Shown in pieces: positions 7,941 through 16,731 of a DNA stretch of 64,000 nt. How positions within the stretch are numbered: the stretch's first letter is position 1; every line of letters starts with the position of its first letter. The notes below the pieces were generated by a model. It was not told the DNA's origin and did not search any database. It saw only the letters and a list, made by a program, of their open reading frames with translations. This DNA comes from Thalassobium sp. R2A62. Lineage in GTDB: Bacteria; Pseudomonadota; Alphaproteobacteria; Rhodobacterales; Rhodobacteraceae. A program made the translations under genes and the position numbers. The DNA is taken from NCBI RefSeq assembly GCF_000161835.1, contig NZ_GG697169.2, positions 2,360,575 to 2,424,574 of the forward strand, in the 5' to 3' direction.

Positions 7941-8550
7941 ACAGCCAACCCGTGGAAAATGCTGAGGGTCAAAGACAGGCCCGAGGTTCATCCCCATGGG
8001 GTGCTGAGTGATGAGCAGGTGAGCCTCCTTCTCAGTGCCAGGGACAGGGTGCTGCATCCTTCCACTGCTCTTCGGGCTCCCCACAGGCATGCGCTCTGGG
8101 GAGATCTGTGGGCTCATGGCAGACGACATTACCAACAAGGGCAACCTGGGGCGGTTTGTCAGTATCAGGCCCAATGCGGTTAGACTGCTGAAGTCCAAGG
8201 CAGCTGAGCGGGAGGTCCCACTGCACGGAGCCCTGGAAAGGTTGTTGGATATCACGGTTCCAACGTCTGGCAGGCTGTTCCCGCACCTCACAGTGGACAG
8301 GGTTGTAGAGCGGCATGCAAAACTAAGGCAAAGACATCCAGAGCTGCGCGGGACCGTGTTCCACAGCACCCGCAAGTGGTTCATCACCCAGTGTGAACGC
8401 ACAGGGGTTCCAGAGCACTACACCGCAACTCCGGTCGGGCATCACTCGGCAAGGTCTGCCAATCAGCTCACCTACGGGCTGTACTCGGCGGGGATCTCTG
8501 ATGAGCAAAAGCGGGAGATCGTCGAGGGCATCAGGCTGCTTCAGGCATAA
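7941..8550 (+). pseudogene. tyrosine recombinase catalytic fragment, copy 2, frameshifted
   Basis: Homology to copy 1 starts at the NPW codons near 7941 and continues to the end. A one-base insertion near 8055-8070 (compare CACAGTGCCATCCTC in copy 1 with CATCCTTCCACTGCTC here) breaks the frame. After the shift, TGMRSGEICGL, HSTRKW, GHHSARSA and LTYGLYSAG are readable, so the active-site residues persist but in a broken gene. The N-terminal half is missing. It has the same orientation as copy 1, with the porin gene between them. Confidence 0.85.
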
Positions 8551-8596
8551 AACATGCATAAACCCAGACCCCGTCCGGCTTCCCTTCGCGGGTGGC

Positions 8597-8625
8597 CAGG
8601 CGGGGGTATGGCGCCTGATTTTTTT
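8597..8625 (+). terminator. Rho-independent terminator after integrase fragment 2
   Basis: CAGGCG (8597-8602) pairs with CGCCTG (8612-8617) around a 9-base loop and is followed by ATTTTTTT. It lies about 47 bp downstream of the stop codon of the second integrase fragment and points the same way. Confidence 0.7.
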
Positions 8626-8719
8626 GGGGTGAGAGGAGGAATTAAGCTGGTGCGGACAAACCGGACAAACAGGTTAGGCGCACGAAGGTCTGCTATTGGG
8701 ACTGCACACCCTTGATAAT

Positions 8720-9139
8720 CTATGCATCTCTTTTGCCCGACGCCATCAACCACCAAGCAAGTAGCGGAAAACCTACCAGCTCAAACGTCAGTGACGGGGC
8801 AACGGCAGCACTAAATAGGACCTCAGTGTCCATGCCGCTCAGTCGAAACAGTCCCGCGATTGCGATCATGACCGACAGAATGATCAGTGTCGGGCGCAAC
8901 CTGTGCAGTACAAAGCCGCCGATCACGAACACAGCACCGACGGCGAACCAGACGCCGCCGATGAACCGAATGTGGCTGTCATGAGCATGAAAGGTTGACA
9001 CATCCGTGATCGCAACAAAATCGCGCGTCGATTGCCATCCCAGTGTCTTAATTCCGCCCAGGCCGATATTCAGTCCCAAAAAGATAATGGCAGCGCCAAT
9101 TATCAAAACAACCGCGTTCAGTAAGTTTGTCTTGTTCAT
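8720..9139 (-). CDS. DUF4345 membrane protein
   Basis: The 139-residue protein has four hydrophobic segments (about residues 6-28, 58-78, 85-105 and 112-132), the layout of DUF4345 inner-membrane proteins. The ATG at 9139 follows GAGGAAA and is preferred over an upstream in-frame TTG. The biochemical function of the family is unknown to me. It is divergent from a TetR-type regulator whose probable operators lie in the shared intergenic region, so it is probably that regulator's target. Confidence 0.75.
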   Translation of the reverse strand: MNKTNLLNAVVLIIGAAIIFLGLNIGLGGIKTLGWQSTRDFVAITDVSTFHAHDSHIRFIGGVWFAVGAVFVIGGFVLHRLRPTLIILSVMIAIAGLFRLSGMDTEVLFSAAVAPSLTFELVGFPLLAWWLMASGKRDA

Positions 9140-9180
9140 GTCACTTTTCCTCAATGCATACCCGATGGGTGATTAATATT

Positions 9181-9241
9181 TGGCACGCGTTCTATATTAT
9201 TGAGATCTTACCAAAGCAAGTATTAAATGGTACGCGTACCA
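9181..9241. promoter_or_regulatory. probable TetR operator sites
   Basis: A perfect 14-bp palindrome TGGTACGCGTACCA lies at 9228-9241, 24 bp before the regulator start, and a related half-site TGGCACGCGT lies at 9181-9190, about 42 bp before the DUF4345 start. Position between divergent genes and symmetry suit a TetR-family dimer. Binding is inferred. Confidence 0.6.
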
Positions 9242-9265
9242 AAATAAACTTGAAAGGGCCCAACC

Positions 9266-9838
9266 ATGGCTAGCACCGCTGGCAGGCCAACCCGCAGCAA
9301 GGCTGCAATTCAGGAGTTCCGATCAAAGATTGGGAAGCACGCGCTTGAGATTTACCGAGCGGAGGGCTTCGGAGCGGTTTCAATGCGCCGTTTAGCCAAG
9401 GAGGTCGGCTGCGCCCCGATGACAATCTATGCGCATTTCGAGGGCAAGACGGATATTCTAAGATTCCTTTGGGCAGACGCACTCAGGGACATGTCTCATG
9501 ATATCGAGAAAAAGCTGAAATCGGTCGTTGAAGCGCGTGAACGGTTGCGGGCCGCTGCGCAAACCTTTGTCGACTATTGGATTAATCACCCCGATCATTT
9601 TCGACTTGTCCTTATGTCTAGCGATGTGACGCAGGCGGATGTCAGTACGTTCATTATGGACGAAGGTACATTGGCACACTTCTTGATGTTTTCGATGCTG
9701 ATTCAAGAAGTTCTTCCGGATGAACTTGAAACTAAAGTGAGGACCGACACGCTCTTATCCGGAATGATCGGTATCGCTCTTTGTGCGAATACGATCCCCG
9801 ATTACCCTTGGGCTGACGCGACATCAATGACCGAGTAG
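9266..9838 (+). CDS. TetR/AcrR-family transcriptional regulator
   Basis: The 190-residue protein has a TetR N-terminal DNA-binding domain at about residues 20-65 (ALEIYRAEGFGAVSMRRLAKEVG, then MTIYAHFEGKTDIL), followed by a helical ligand domain of the WHG/TetR_C type with the FVDYWINHPDHFRLVL pattern. It is likely a repressor released by a small ligand. It is transcribed divergently from the DUF4345 gene, and the palindromes between them suggest autoregulation and control of that gene. The start at 9266 follows GAAAGGG. Confidence 0.88.
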   Translation: MASTAGRPTRSKAAIQEFRSKIGKHALEIYRAEGFGAVSMRRLAKEVGCAPMTIYAHFEGKTDILRFLWADALRDMSHDIEKKLKSVVEARERLRAAAQTFVDYWINHPDHFRLVLMSSDVTQADVSTFIMDEGTLAHFLMFSMLIQEVLPDELETKVRTDTLLSGMIGIALCANTIPDYPWADATSMTE

Positions 9839-9959
9839 TTACTATCGAGCATCATTGCGTAAACCAACTCGCAATTTGAGGAAAAGCTGACTTTCGTTCA
9901 TCTCGCAGCATCGGTTATTCTGAGCTCGAAGCGGACCTTCGCTGCAAAAAACCACCAAT

Positions 9960-10035
9960 GTCCAGTTTGGGGAGCAAGCCACAAATCGTCACTCTGACTG
10001 AACGCATAAATTGGGACCGCTTTTGGGACCACTTT
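9960..10035 (+). repeat. right copy of 76-bp island-bracketing direct repeat
   Basis: This is the partner of 1144-1219. It contains TTGGGACC at 10011 and 10023, 12 bp apart, and a third related TTGGGACT lies just outside at 10043. It sits 83 bp upstream of the integrase N-terminal fragment, as an attachment or regulatory region of that integrase would. Confidence 0.55.
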
Positions 10036-10117
10036 GTCAGGTTTGGGACTAAAATAGTCAGTCCTGAGAGACTCTTTTGACTTGAACCAGGTCACTCTGG
10101 GCGCACAGTGCATAACC

Positions 10118-10573
10118 ATGAGTGATGATGTGCCCCTAAAACTCCCCCGCTATGTTTTTCGCCGGAGCAACGGTAGCTTTCGCTATAAGAGGAACGTCCC
10201 AGAGCGGCTTAGACACCTCATAGGTAAGGCCACCTTGTATCGCCAGCTGGGGGACAGCTACCGAGATGCCATGCAGGCCCTACCCCTGGTGCATGCCAGA
10301 ATCGAAGCCTTGCTGAGCGATGAAGCCGACAAGTCAGCCCGAGAGCGCAACTTAGAGATCATCCATGGAGCGCTGGGCCATGAGGTCGCCGAGATGGTGC
10401 TGGCCGAGACTGTTCCTGAGTACTCGCCCATTGAAGATGCCCTGAATGCGTGGTCTCCCTCGCCCGACAGCATCACCGATTGTAGCGGTTCAAAATTCGC
10501 AGTCCAGCCGCAACAAAGTAATGGAAGCCAATGTCCGCAATGCGGGCTGTTGGCGCGGCATTCATATAACTAA
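10118..10573 (+). pseudogene. integrase N-terminal fragment (DUF6538-like)
   Basis: From the ATG at 10118 the product reads LPRYVFRRSNGSFRYKRNVP, then ERLRHLIGKATLYRQLG, the typical N-terminal arm-binding region of DUF6538-containing tyrosine integrases. Similarity fades near residue 120 (about 10490), after which the frame runs through unrelated sequence to a stop at 10573. The core-binding and catalytic domains are absent here. Similar catalytic domains stand alone at 5351-6130 and 7941-8550, so an ancestral integrase may have been split by rearrangement. Confidence 0.75.
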
Positions 10574-10659
10574 GCAGAATAAAGAATTAGGGGGTGTCCG
10601 CATATTGTGTTGGGTCGTTTCGTCATCACACAAATGGACCAATCTTCTTCTGTGAACAC

Positions 10660-10990
10660 CACGGAGGAAACCCATTGCGCGCCCATGACTTTCGACGTCT
10701 CCTCTATGCACTCGGAGATTTGAATCCGGCTCAGATCGAGCATACTCAGACGATGATTGCGGCTCTTCGACTGAAAACGGAAGCGATCTCAGAGATTGAA
10801 GCGCGTGTAGGCCCTGAAAGCCCATGCCCCTCCTGTGGTATTGAACACCGACAGAAGTGGGGAAGAACGCGCACTGGCATTCAACGCTACCGGTGCCAGG
10901 GGTGTGGAAAAACCTACACGGGCCGGACAGGCTCTGTCATAGGGCGCATCCACAAGCCCGACCTGTTCATGGCTGCGATAAGGATTGGTT
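10660..10990 (+). pseudogene. zinc-ribbon transposase fragment (IS1595-like)
   Basis: The frame encodes AHDFRRLLYALGDLNPAQI, then a zinc ribbon with the pairs CPSCG and CQGCG separated by a basic stretch (HRQKWGRTRTGIQRYR). This layout is seen at the N terminus of IS1595-type DDE transposases. The catalytic part is missing, and the frame runs into DNA antisense to the 3' end of the oxidoreductase gene that stops at 11005. The family assignment is from motif layout only. The element is clearly truncated. Confidence 0.6.
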
Positions 10991-11004
10991 TCATCTTTAA
11001 GCCT

Positions 11005-13248
11005 CTAAACAAAGTTGATGTACTTGTTGAACGGCATCTCGCGGATACGTTGACCGGTCGCAGCAAAGATTGCGTTGCCCAACGCCGGTGCAGACGGTGG
11101 GATAGGCGGTTCACCAAAGCCACGAATTTTGGGGTTGTTTTCTAGCGCTCGGAATTCAATCGGCGGACATTGCCAAATGCGCATGCCCTCGTGAGCATGA
11201 TAGTTGGATTGCTCAACCATCCCATCGGAATACGTGATCTCGCAATTGATCGCGTGACCAAGACCAAAGACAGTTCCACCCTGCGCCATACTCTCTAGGT
11301 TTACAGGATCAATGACCTTTCCAACATCCGCGGCCATCCACACTTTTTCGAGTTTGATGCCGCTGTCAGTGTTCACGACCTCGACAACTGTCGCCGCAGC
11401 CACCCCAAAGGAAAAGCCGTAAGCCACACCACGCCCGCGACCGTCGCCCAGATCAGAGCCATTCCAACTGCACATCTCGCCCACAGCCTCTAGAACTTTG
11501 ACCGATACATCATGTCCCATCAGGCGAATGCGTTCTTCTAGCGGATCAGCGCCTGCCGCATGGATGGCTTCGTCCAATAGTGTCTCGTAGATGAACACGT
11601 TCGGACCCGCGCCAACGGCACGCCACGAAGAAACGGGCGCCAACTCTTCTGTCAGGTAAGACCGCACGCGCAGGTTAGGTAGATTGAACATTGGTGCATC
11701 CCACGCGCCTTCGTGCAATTGGGTGTCCGGTCCAGGAAGACTGAAACCTATTCGTGACATTTGGGACCGCATGACCGATTGCCCAGCAATCTGGACGTCC
11801 AATGCGTTGACCTTGCCGTCTTTGATCTTGGCTACGCCGCGCCCCATTGTGATGTGACGGGGGAAGTCATGAGCAAAATCTTCCTCTCGTGAATAAGTCA
11901 TCTGCACGGGGGTGCCGCGCATCTGGATCGCAATCTCAGCCGTTTGTTTAATAAAGTCGAATTCCAGCCGGTGACCAAAGCTGCCACCCATGAACATATT
12001 ATGCAGGTGAACGTTTTCCTGATCCACACCTGTGATCTCTGATACGATCTGTTCTACGAACATCTGAATTTGGTGACCCGTCCAGATATCAACCCGATCT
12101 TCGGTCACCAACATCGTTGCGTTCAGGGGCTCCAGTGGCGCGTGTGCGATGTATGGCGAGCGGTACTCGCCGGATACTTCTTCACCTTCAGCAGCGTCGA
12201 CATCACCCTCGACGCGAGCTTCGGCATTCAGATGCTCATCGTCAAAAATTCCTGACAATACGTCCCAGTGTTGGTATTGTTCTGCCGGATACGGGGCTTT
12301 GCCCCATTCGAACTCGATCGCATTGGCAGCTTGGATCGCGCGCCATGTGTTGTCGGCGACGACAGCCACTCCGCCGGTGATCTCGAGAACTTCCCGCACG
12401 CCCGGCATGCCTAATGCGGCCGACGCATTATAGTCGTTCATGGCTCCGCCCTGACGGGGGTTCACTTTGATGGTCGCGAACAACATATCCTCGGTTCGAT
12501 AATCGATCCCATAGGTCAACGTACCAGTCGACTTCTGAACGATATCGACACGCTCCATCGGCTTGCCAACAATCGTCCAATCCTTGCTGTCCCGCAGTGC
12601 AACGTCGGTCACGGGCTCAATCGTTGCAGCGACGCCTGCGAGGGACGTGTACGACAGTTCAGTGCCATCAGGTAAAATGACTGCGCCATGTGCTGTCTTG
12701 AGTTGGCCCACTGAAACGCCAGATTGTTTCGCAGCGGCGAGCTTCAGCGTCTCGCGCGCGCAGGCGCCAGCTTCTCGTAGTTTTTCATAAACATCGGGCG
12801 TGGCAGACGATCCGCCCGTCACCATCATAGGCAGGGCAAGTTTCGCCATACCCCCCAAAAAGCCACGCACCCGTTCAGCCGTTGGGCTAACATCGTACAT
12901 AGGAAAACCGGCCATCGCATCAATCGAGGCTCGGTTGAAATATGCTTTGTCCGGAATGCCAAAGCTGACCTCGACTTGGTCAAGATCAACATCCAGTTCT
13001 TCCGCAATCAACGCGGCTTGGGCCGAGAAGATTCCCTGCCCCTTGTCAGCATGTGTCGCAATCAGAGTAATCTTGTCACTGTCGACAATAACCCATGGGT
13101 TAAAGCTGGCGGTCCCATCCAGAAGATCGTCGAGGTTGGGATTATCGAATGGCCGCTTCGCAGCATAGACGCCAAACGCAACGCCACCAGCCATTGCTGC
13201 AGAACCGGTCAAAAACGTCCGGCGTGCGATTTTTCCAATACTTGGCAT
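11005..13248 (-). CDS. iorB: molybdopterin aldehyde/isoquinoline oxidoreductase large subunit
   Basis: The 747-residue protein has a Tat signal (RRTFLTGSAAM near residues 9-19) and the molybdenum hydroxylase large-subunit layout of the xanthine dehydrogenase family, in the membrane-associated IorB subtype: substrate/cofactor blocks such as MFMGGSFGHRLEFDF, then APVSSWRAVGAGPNVFIYE, and a C-terminal glycine-rich GFGEPPIPPSAPALGNA. Together with the iron-sulfur subunit encoded upstream it should oxidise an aldehyde or N-heterocycle in the periplasm and pass electrons to the 2Fe-2S centres. GGAGG before its ATG lies inside the end of iorA, so the two are co-translated. The substrate is not determinable from sequence. 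Confidence 0.85.
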   Translation of the reverse strand: MPSIGKIARRTFLTGSAAMAGGVAFGVYAAKRPFDNPNLDDLLDGTASFNPWVIVDSDKITLIATHADKGQGIFSAQAALIAEELDVDLDQVEVSFGIPDKAYFNRASIDAMAGFPMYDVSPTAERVRGFLGGMAKLALPMMVTGGSSATPDVYEKLREAGACARETLKLAAAKQSGVSVGQLKTAHGAVILPDGTELSYTSLAGVAATIEPVTDVALRDSKDWTIVGKPMERVDIVQKSTGTLTYGIDYRTEDMLFATIKVNPRQGGAMNDYNASAALGMPGVREVLEITGGVAVVADNTWRAIQAANAIEFEWGKAPYPAEQYQHWDVLSGIFDDEHLNAEARVEGDVDAAEGEEVSGEYRSPYIAHAPLEPLNATMLVTEDRVDIWTGHQIQMFVEQIVSEITGVDQENVHLHNMFMGGSFGHRLEFDFIKQTAEIAIQMRGTPVQMTYSREEDFAHDFPRHITMGRGVAKIKDGKVNALDVQIAGQSVMRSQMSRIGFSLPGPDTQLHEGAWDAPMFNLPNLRVRSYLTEELAPVSSWRAVGAGPNVFIYETLLDEAIHAAGADPLEERIRLMGHDVSVKVLEAVGEMCSWNGSDLGDGRGRGVAYGFSFGVAAATVVEVVNTDSGIKLEKVWMAADVGKVIDPVNLESMAQGGTVFGLGHAINCEITYSDGMVEQSNYHAHEGMRIWQCPPIEFRALENNPKIRGFGEPPIPPSAPALGNAIFAATGQRIREMPFNKYINFV

Positions 13249-13251
13249 CGC

Positions 13252-13713
13252 TTAAACCTCCTGCATCTTTTTGGCGGCGGCATGAACCGCTGCACGAATG
13301 CGCGGATACGTGCCACAACGGCACAGGTTCCCTGACATGGCGGCATCAATGTCATCATCTGTCGGGGCTGGATTGAAATCTAGAAACGATGCGGCCTGCA
13401 TGATTTGACCAGACTGGCAGTAGCCGCACTGGGCCACTTGGTTCTCGATCCAAGCTTCCTGAACGGCATGTAAGCTTTCAGGCTGACCCAGACCTTCGAT
13501 CGTAGTGATTACTCCACCCGCGACGTCCCCCACAGCAAGCTGACAAGACCGAACAGCCATTCCATCAATATGCACGGTGCAGGCGCCACACTGGGCAATT
13601 CCACATCCATATTTTGGTCCAGTAATGTTCAGCTCGTCTCGAAGAACCCACAAAAGAGGCATCTCCGGCTCGACATCTACGTCGTGCTCGGTTCCGTTGA
13701 CGGTCAGTTGCAT
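13252..13713 (-). CDS. iorA: 2Fe-2S oxidoreductase small subunit
   Basis: The 153-residue protein begins [16 protein letters not shown] at 13713 after GGGAGG. It shows the two [2Fe-2S] clusters of molybdenum hydroxylase small subunits: plant-type [15 protein letters not shown] near residue 40 and the second cluster in CGYCQSGQI and [10 protein letters not shown]. It carries electrons from the molybdenum centre of the large subunit encoded immediately downstream, with three bases between the genes. Longer upstream extensions of the frame lack a ribosome-binding site and family similarity. Confidence 0.9.
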   Translation of the reverse strand: MQLTVNGTEHDVDVEPEMPLLWVLRDELNITGPKYGCGIAQCGACTVHIDGMAVRSCQLAVGDVAGGVITTIEGLGQPESLHAVQEAWIENQVAQCGYCQSGQIMQAASFLDFNPAPTDDDIDAAMSGNLCRCGTYPRIRAAVHAAAKKMQEV

Positions 13714-13881
13714 GAGCTGCCTCCCTATTCGATTTGAAGTGAATGTATGAGTAGGTTTGAACAATGTGAACTTACGTGTCGCGCCAAAGTTATAGCATTT
13801 CGCGCCAAATCTTCTTGTCAGACTAGAAATAGGACACCAAAATCTGACATCTACGAACGCAGAATGCGTGGAGAGTGAGAA

Positions 13882-14877
13882 ATGGCGACCCGTTACCCAA
13901 TTGGCGATGCCATCGAACAATGCGCAACTCTTCTTGGAATTTCGCCAGAGCGCGTCATGCGTCGCGTCGGACCGTCTGCGTCGCTATCTTCGGATCAAGA
14001 CATCAACGTGAGTGCCAAAAAGTTCTTCCAGATTTGGGATGCAATCCGCGCAGAAGCTAGCCAACCAGGTGTCGAGATGGAACTAGCAATGGCCTATGCG
14101 CATGGCCCATTCATACCTCTGATCTTTGCATTTTCGTGCGCGGAAACACTGGCGCTCAGGCTCGGGCGGTTGTCCGATTTCAAACCGCTCATTGGACCAG
14201 TGGACATGGTTATAACTCGTCCAAACAAACAACTTCATATGGTGATGCCCCCATTTGAAACCGGCTTGGCCATGCCAGCAAGCATGGCGTTGTTTGAATT
14301 GCTCTACATTACGGAATGCGCGCGAACGTTCACTGGAACTAACGCCACGCCCTTAGCCACCAGTTTGCCAAGCTTCATCGAATTAGATGACGCGATCCTC
14401 GAATGTCTGGGTGCAGCCCCTAAGACGACAGATGTCCTTAGCATGACCTTTTCAGCAGAAGACGCTGATCTACCGCTCATTACGCGCAGCCAGTCGCTGT
14501 GGGAGACGTTAGAACCTGACTTTCTGGAACAGATAGAGCAGCGGGTGGGGACCAAGACGATGTCAGAGAAGATCAAACATGCTCTGGCCGAGTCGCTTCC
14601 GAGTGGCTCAACAAACGTCGAAGACATGGCGAAACCACTGAACCTATCAAAACGCAGTCTGCAACGGCGGCTAGAGGAAGAGGGTACAAGTTTTTAAGAA
14701 CTGCTGAATGAGACCGGTAGCGATATGTCTCAGCGCTATCTCAGAGAGAGCGCACTGAGCGTACCAGAGATTTCTTATCTGTTGGGCTTTCGGGATACGT
14801 CCTCGTTCTTTCGGGCGTTCCAAGGTTGGACTGGCCTGACCCCTGGGGATTTCCGCAACTCTGCCTTGGAAACCTGA
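13882..14877 (+). pseudogene. AraC-family regulator interrupted by stop codon
   Basis: The frame covers 331 codons with the layout of AraC regulators carrying an 'arabinose-binding domain'-like N-terminal half. An in-frame TAA at 14695-14697 falls inside the C-terminal DNA-binding domain, right after the first helix-turn-helix (LNLSKRSLQRRLEEEGTSF). The same frame continues as ELLNETGSDMSQRYL and VPEISYLLGFRDTSSFFRAF, the second helix-turn-helix. The truncated protein should not bind DNA normally. It is divergent from iorAB and was probably its regulator. Confidence 0.85.
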
Positions 14878-15121
14878 GTGCCAAACTTAGCCAAATGCAC
14901 GTCTCCAAGTTCTACAAGGCTTGCAAGTTCCCGCTACTAGTACTCACGAAAAATGCAGCGCAAATAGTGCATGCCAATGATTTCGGAACGAACTTGGCCT
15001 GATCCGCTCTGACCTCCCTACCCTCGAATGTGCAGTGCGCTTGTGTTGGATTGAGGCGACACCATTGTCCTAACGCGACAAAGTCCGTATTTGAGCTTAA
15101 ACCAACCGAAAAGGGCGCATC

Positions 15122-15733
15122 ATGGCAAACCATCTTTATCAAAACGATTTGCCCGACGGACTAGATCTGGGACCTGTGGTCGCAATCGATTGTGAAACGA
15201 TGGGATTGAACCCACACCGCGACCGTTTGTGCGTGATCCAGATGTCGGGCGGCGACAGCAATGCGCATATAATCCAAGTCTCCAAGGGTCAAACTGAGGC
15301 GCCCAATCTCACTGCCATGCTGACGAACCCAGATGTCCTAAAGCTCTTCCACTTTGGCCGCTTTGATATCGCTGCGATGCAAAACGCGTTTGGTGCGGTG
15401 ACAGCACCCGTTTATTGCACAAAAATCGCATCCAAAATGGTGCGGACATATACGGACCGTCACGGGCTCAAAAACCTACTTCAGGAATTAATTGGTGTTG
15501 ATATCTCCAAGCAGCAACAATCCTCGGATTGGGGTTCTCAGACGCTGACAAATGCCCAGTTGGACTATGCCGCGTCTGACGTTCTGTACCTGCACAAATT
15601 GCGCACCGAATTGAACGCGCGCCTTGTTCGCGAGGGCCGGATGGAGATGGCGCAGGCTTGTTTTGACTTTCTGCCGATGCGCGCGCAGCTCGATCTCGAA
15701 GGCTGGCCTGAAATTGACATATTCTCGCATTAA
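15122..15733 (+). CDS. rnd: ribonuclease D-like 3'-5' exonuclease
   Basis: The 203-residue protein consists of a DEDDy exonuclease domain only. Motif I is VAIDCETMGL, motif II HFGRFDIAAM, and motif III LDYAASDVLYL with the catalytic Tyr. The HRDC domains of longer RNase D proteins are absent, as is usual for the short alphaproteobacterial form. It trims structured RNA such as tRNA precursors in the cytoplasm. It begins a plus-strand run with kdsD and the lpt genes, 9 bp upstream of kdsD. Confidence 0.88.
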   Translation: MANHLYQNDLPDGLDLGPVVAIDCETMGLNPHRDRLCVIQMSGGDSNAHIIQVSKGQTEAPNLTAMLTNPDVLKLFHFGRFDIAAMQNAFGAVTAPVYCTKIASKMVRTYTDRHGLKNLLQELIGVDISKQQQSSDWGSQTLTNAQLDYAASDVLYLHKLRTELNARLVREGRMEMAQACFDFLPMRAQLDLEGWPEIDIFSH

Positions 15734-15742
15734 TCACGGGGC

Positions 15743-16720
15743 ATGTTAGCCATGACCGATCGCCGAACTTTTCTCGCCACTGCGCACCGTGTCATCACGG
15801 ACGAAGCCGCAGCCCTGACCACGCTTGCGGACGGGTTAGGCGAAAGCTTTGCTGACGCTGTCGAACTGATGTTGAACACCAAAGGTCGCGTGATCGTCAG
15901 TGGCATGGGCAAGTCAGGCCACATTGCACGCAAGATCGCTGCAACGCTCGCCAGCACGGGAACGCCTGCACATTTTGTACACCCTGCAGAAGCGTCACAC
16001 GGCGATCTGGGCATGATGACCAAAGACGACGTCGTCCTAGTCCTGTCTAATTCCGGTGAAACACCCGAGCTTGCCGATCTGATCGCGTATACGCGTCGGT
16101 TTGGAATTCAAATGATCGGCGTCGCCAAGGCAGCCAATAGCAATTTGATGCGTCAGACGGATGTCGCCCTGATGTTGCCTGATATGGGCGAAGCCTGCGG
16201 CACCGGCACAGTGCCAACCAATTCAACATCAATGACACTCGCGCTTGGTGATGCGCTCGCGATTGCACTGATGGAGCATCGCAGCTTTACACCTGAAAAC
16301 TTTCGAGATTTCCACCCCGGCGGCAAACTCGGGGCGCGTCTATCCAAAGTGCGTGACCTGATGCACGACGGCGCGGCTTTGCCGACAATCGCCTTTGACA
16401 GCCCAATGAGCGATACACTGCTTATGATCAGTCAAAAGGGGTTCGGGGTGGTTGGCGTCACCAATGCTGATGACTACCTTGTTGGGATCGTGACCGACGG
16501 CGACTTGCGTCGGCACATGGATGGCTTACTAGGGATGACAGCGGGTGAGGTGATGACAAAATCACCCACCACAATCGGACCTGATGCACTAGCCGAAGCT
16601 GCGGTGGCTGTGATGAACGAACGCAAAATCACCTGTCTGTTTGTTGTGGATCCTGATGGGTCTCAGCGGGCTGTCGGTATATTGCATATTCACGACTGTC
16701 TGCGCGCTGGCATCGCCTAA
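15743..16720 (+). CDS. kdsD: arabinose-5-phosphate isomerase
   Basis: The 325-residue protein has an N-terminal SIS sugar-isomerase domain (about residues 40-175, with SGMGKSGHIARKIAATLAST and HPAEASHGDLGM) and a C-terminal pair of CBS domains (about 205-325). It interconverts ribulose-5-phosphate and arabinose-5-phosphate, the first committed step to Kdo for lipopolysaccharide or capsule. A second Met three codons in is also possible. Location before lptC-lptA-lptB and in a window with kdsB supports the KdsD/KpsF role. Confidence 0.92.
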   Translation: MLAMTDRRTFLATAHRVITDEAAALTTLADGLGESFADAVELMLNTKGRVIVSGMGKSGHIARKIAATLASTGTPAHFVHPAEASHGDLGMMTKDDVVLVLSNSGETPELADLIAYTRRFGIQMIGVAKAANSNLMRQTDVALMLPDMGEACGTGTVPTNSTSMTLALGDALAIALMEHRSFTPENFRDFHPGGKLGARLSKVRDLMHDGAALPTIAFDSPMSDTLLMISQKGFGVVGVTNADDYLVGIVTDGDLRRHMDGLLGMTAGEVMTKSPTTIGPDALAEAAVAVMNERKITCLFVVDPDGSQRAVGILHIHDCLRAGIA

Positions 16721-16731
16721 GAGCACTAGGC

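Noticed and set aside
10594-11145. 183-codon frame as one real protein
   Set aside because: It mixes a truncated transposase segment with DNA antisense to the end of iorB, so it is not an evolved single gene.
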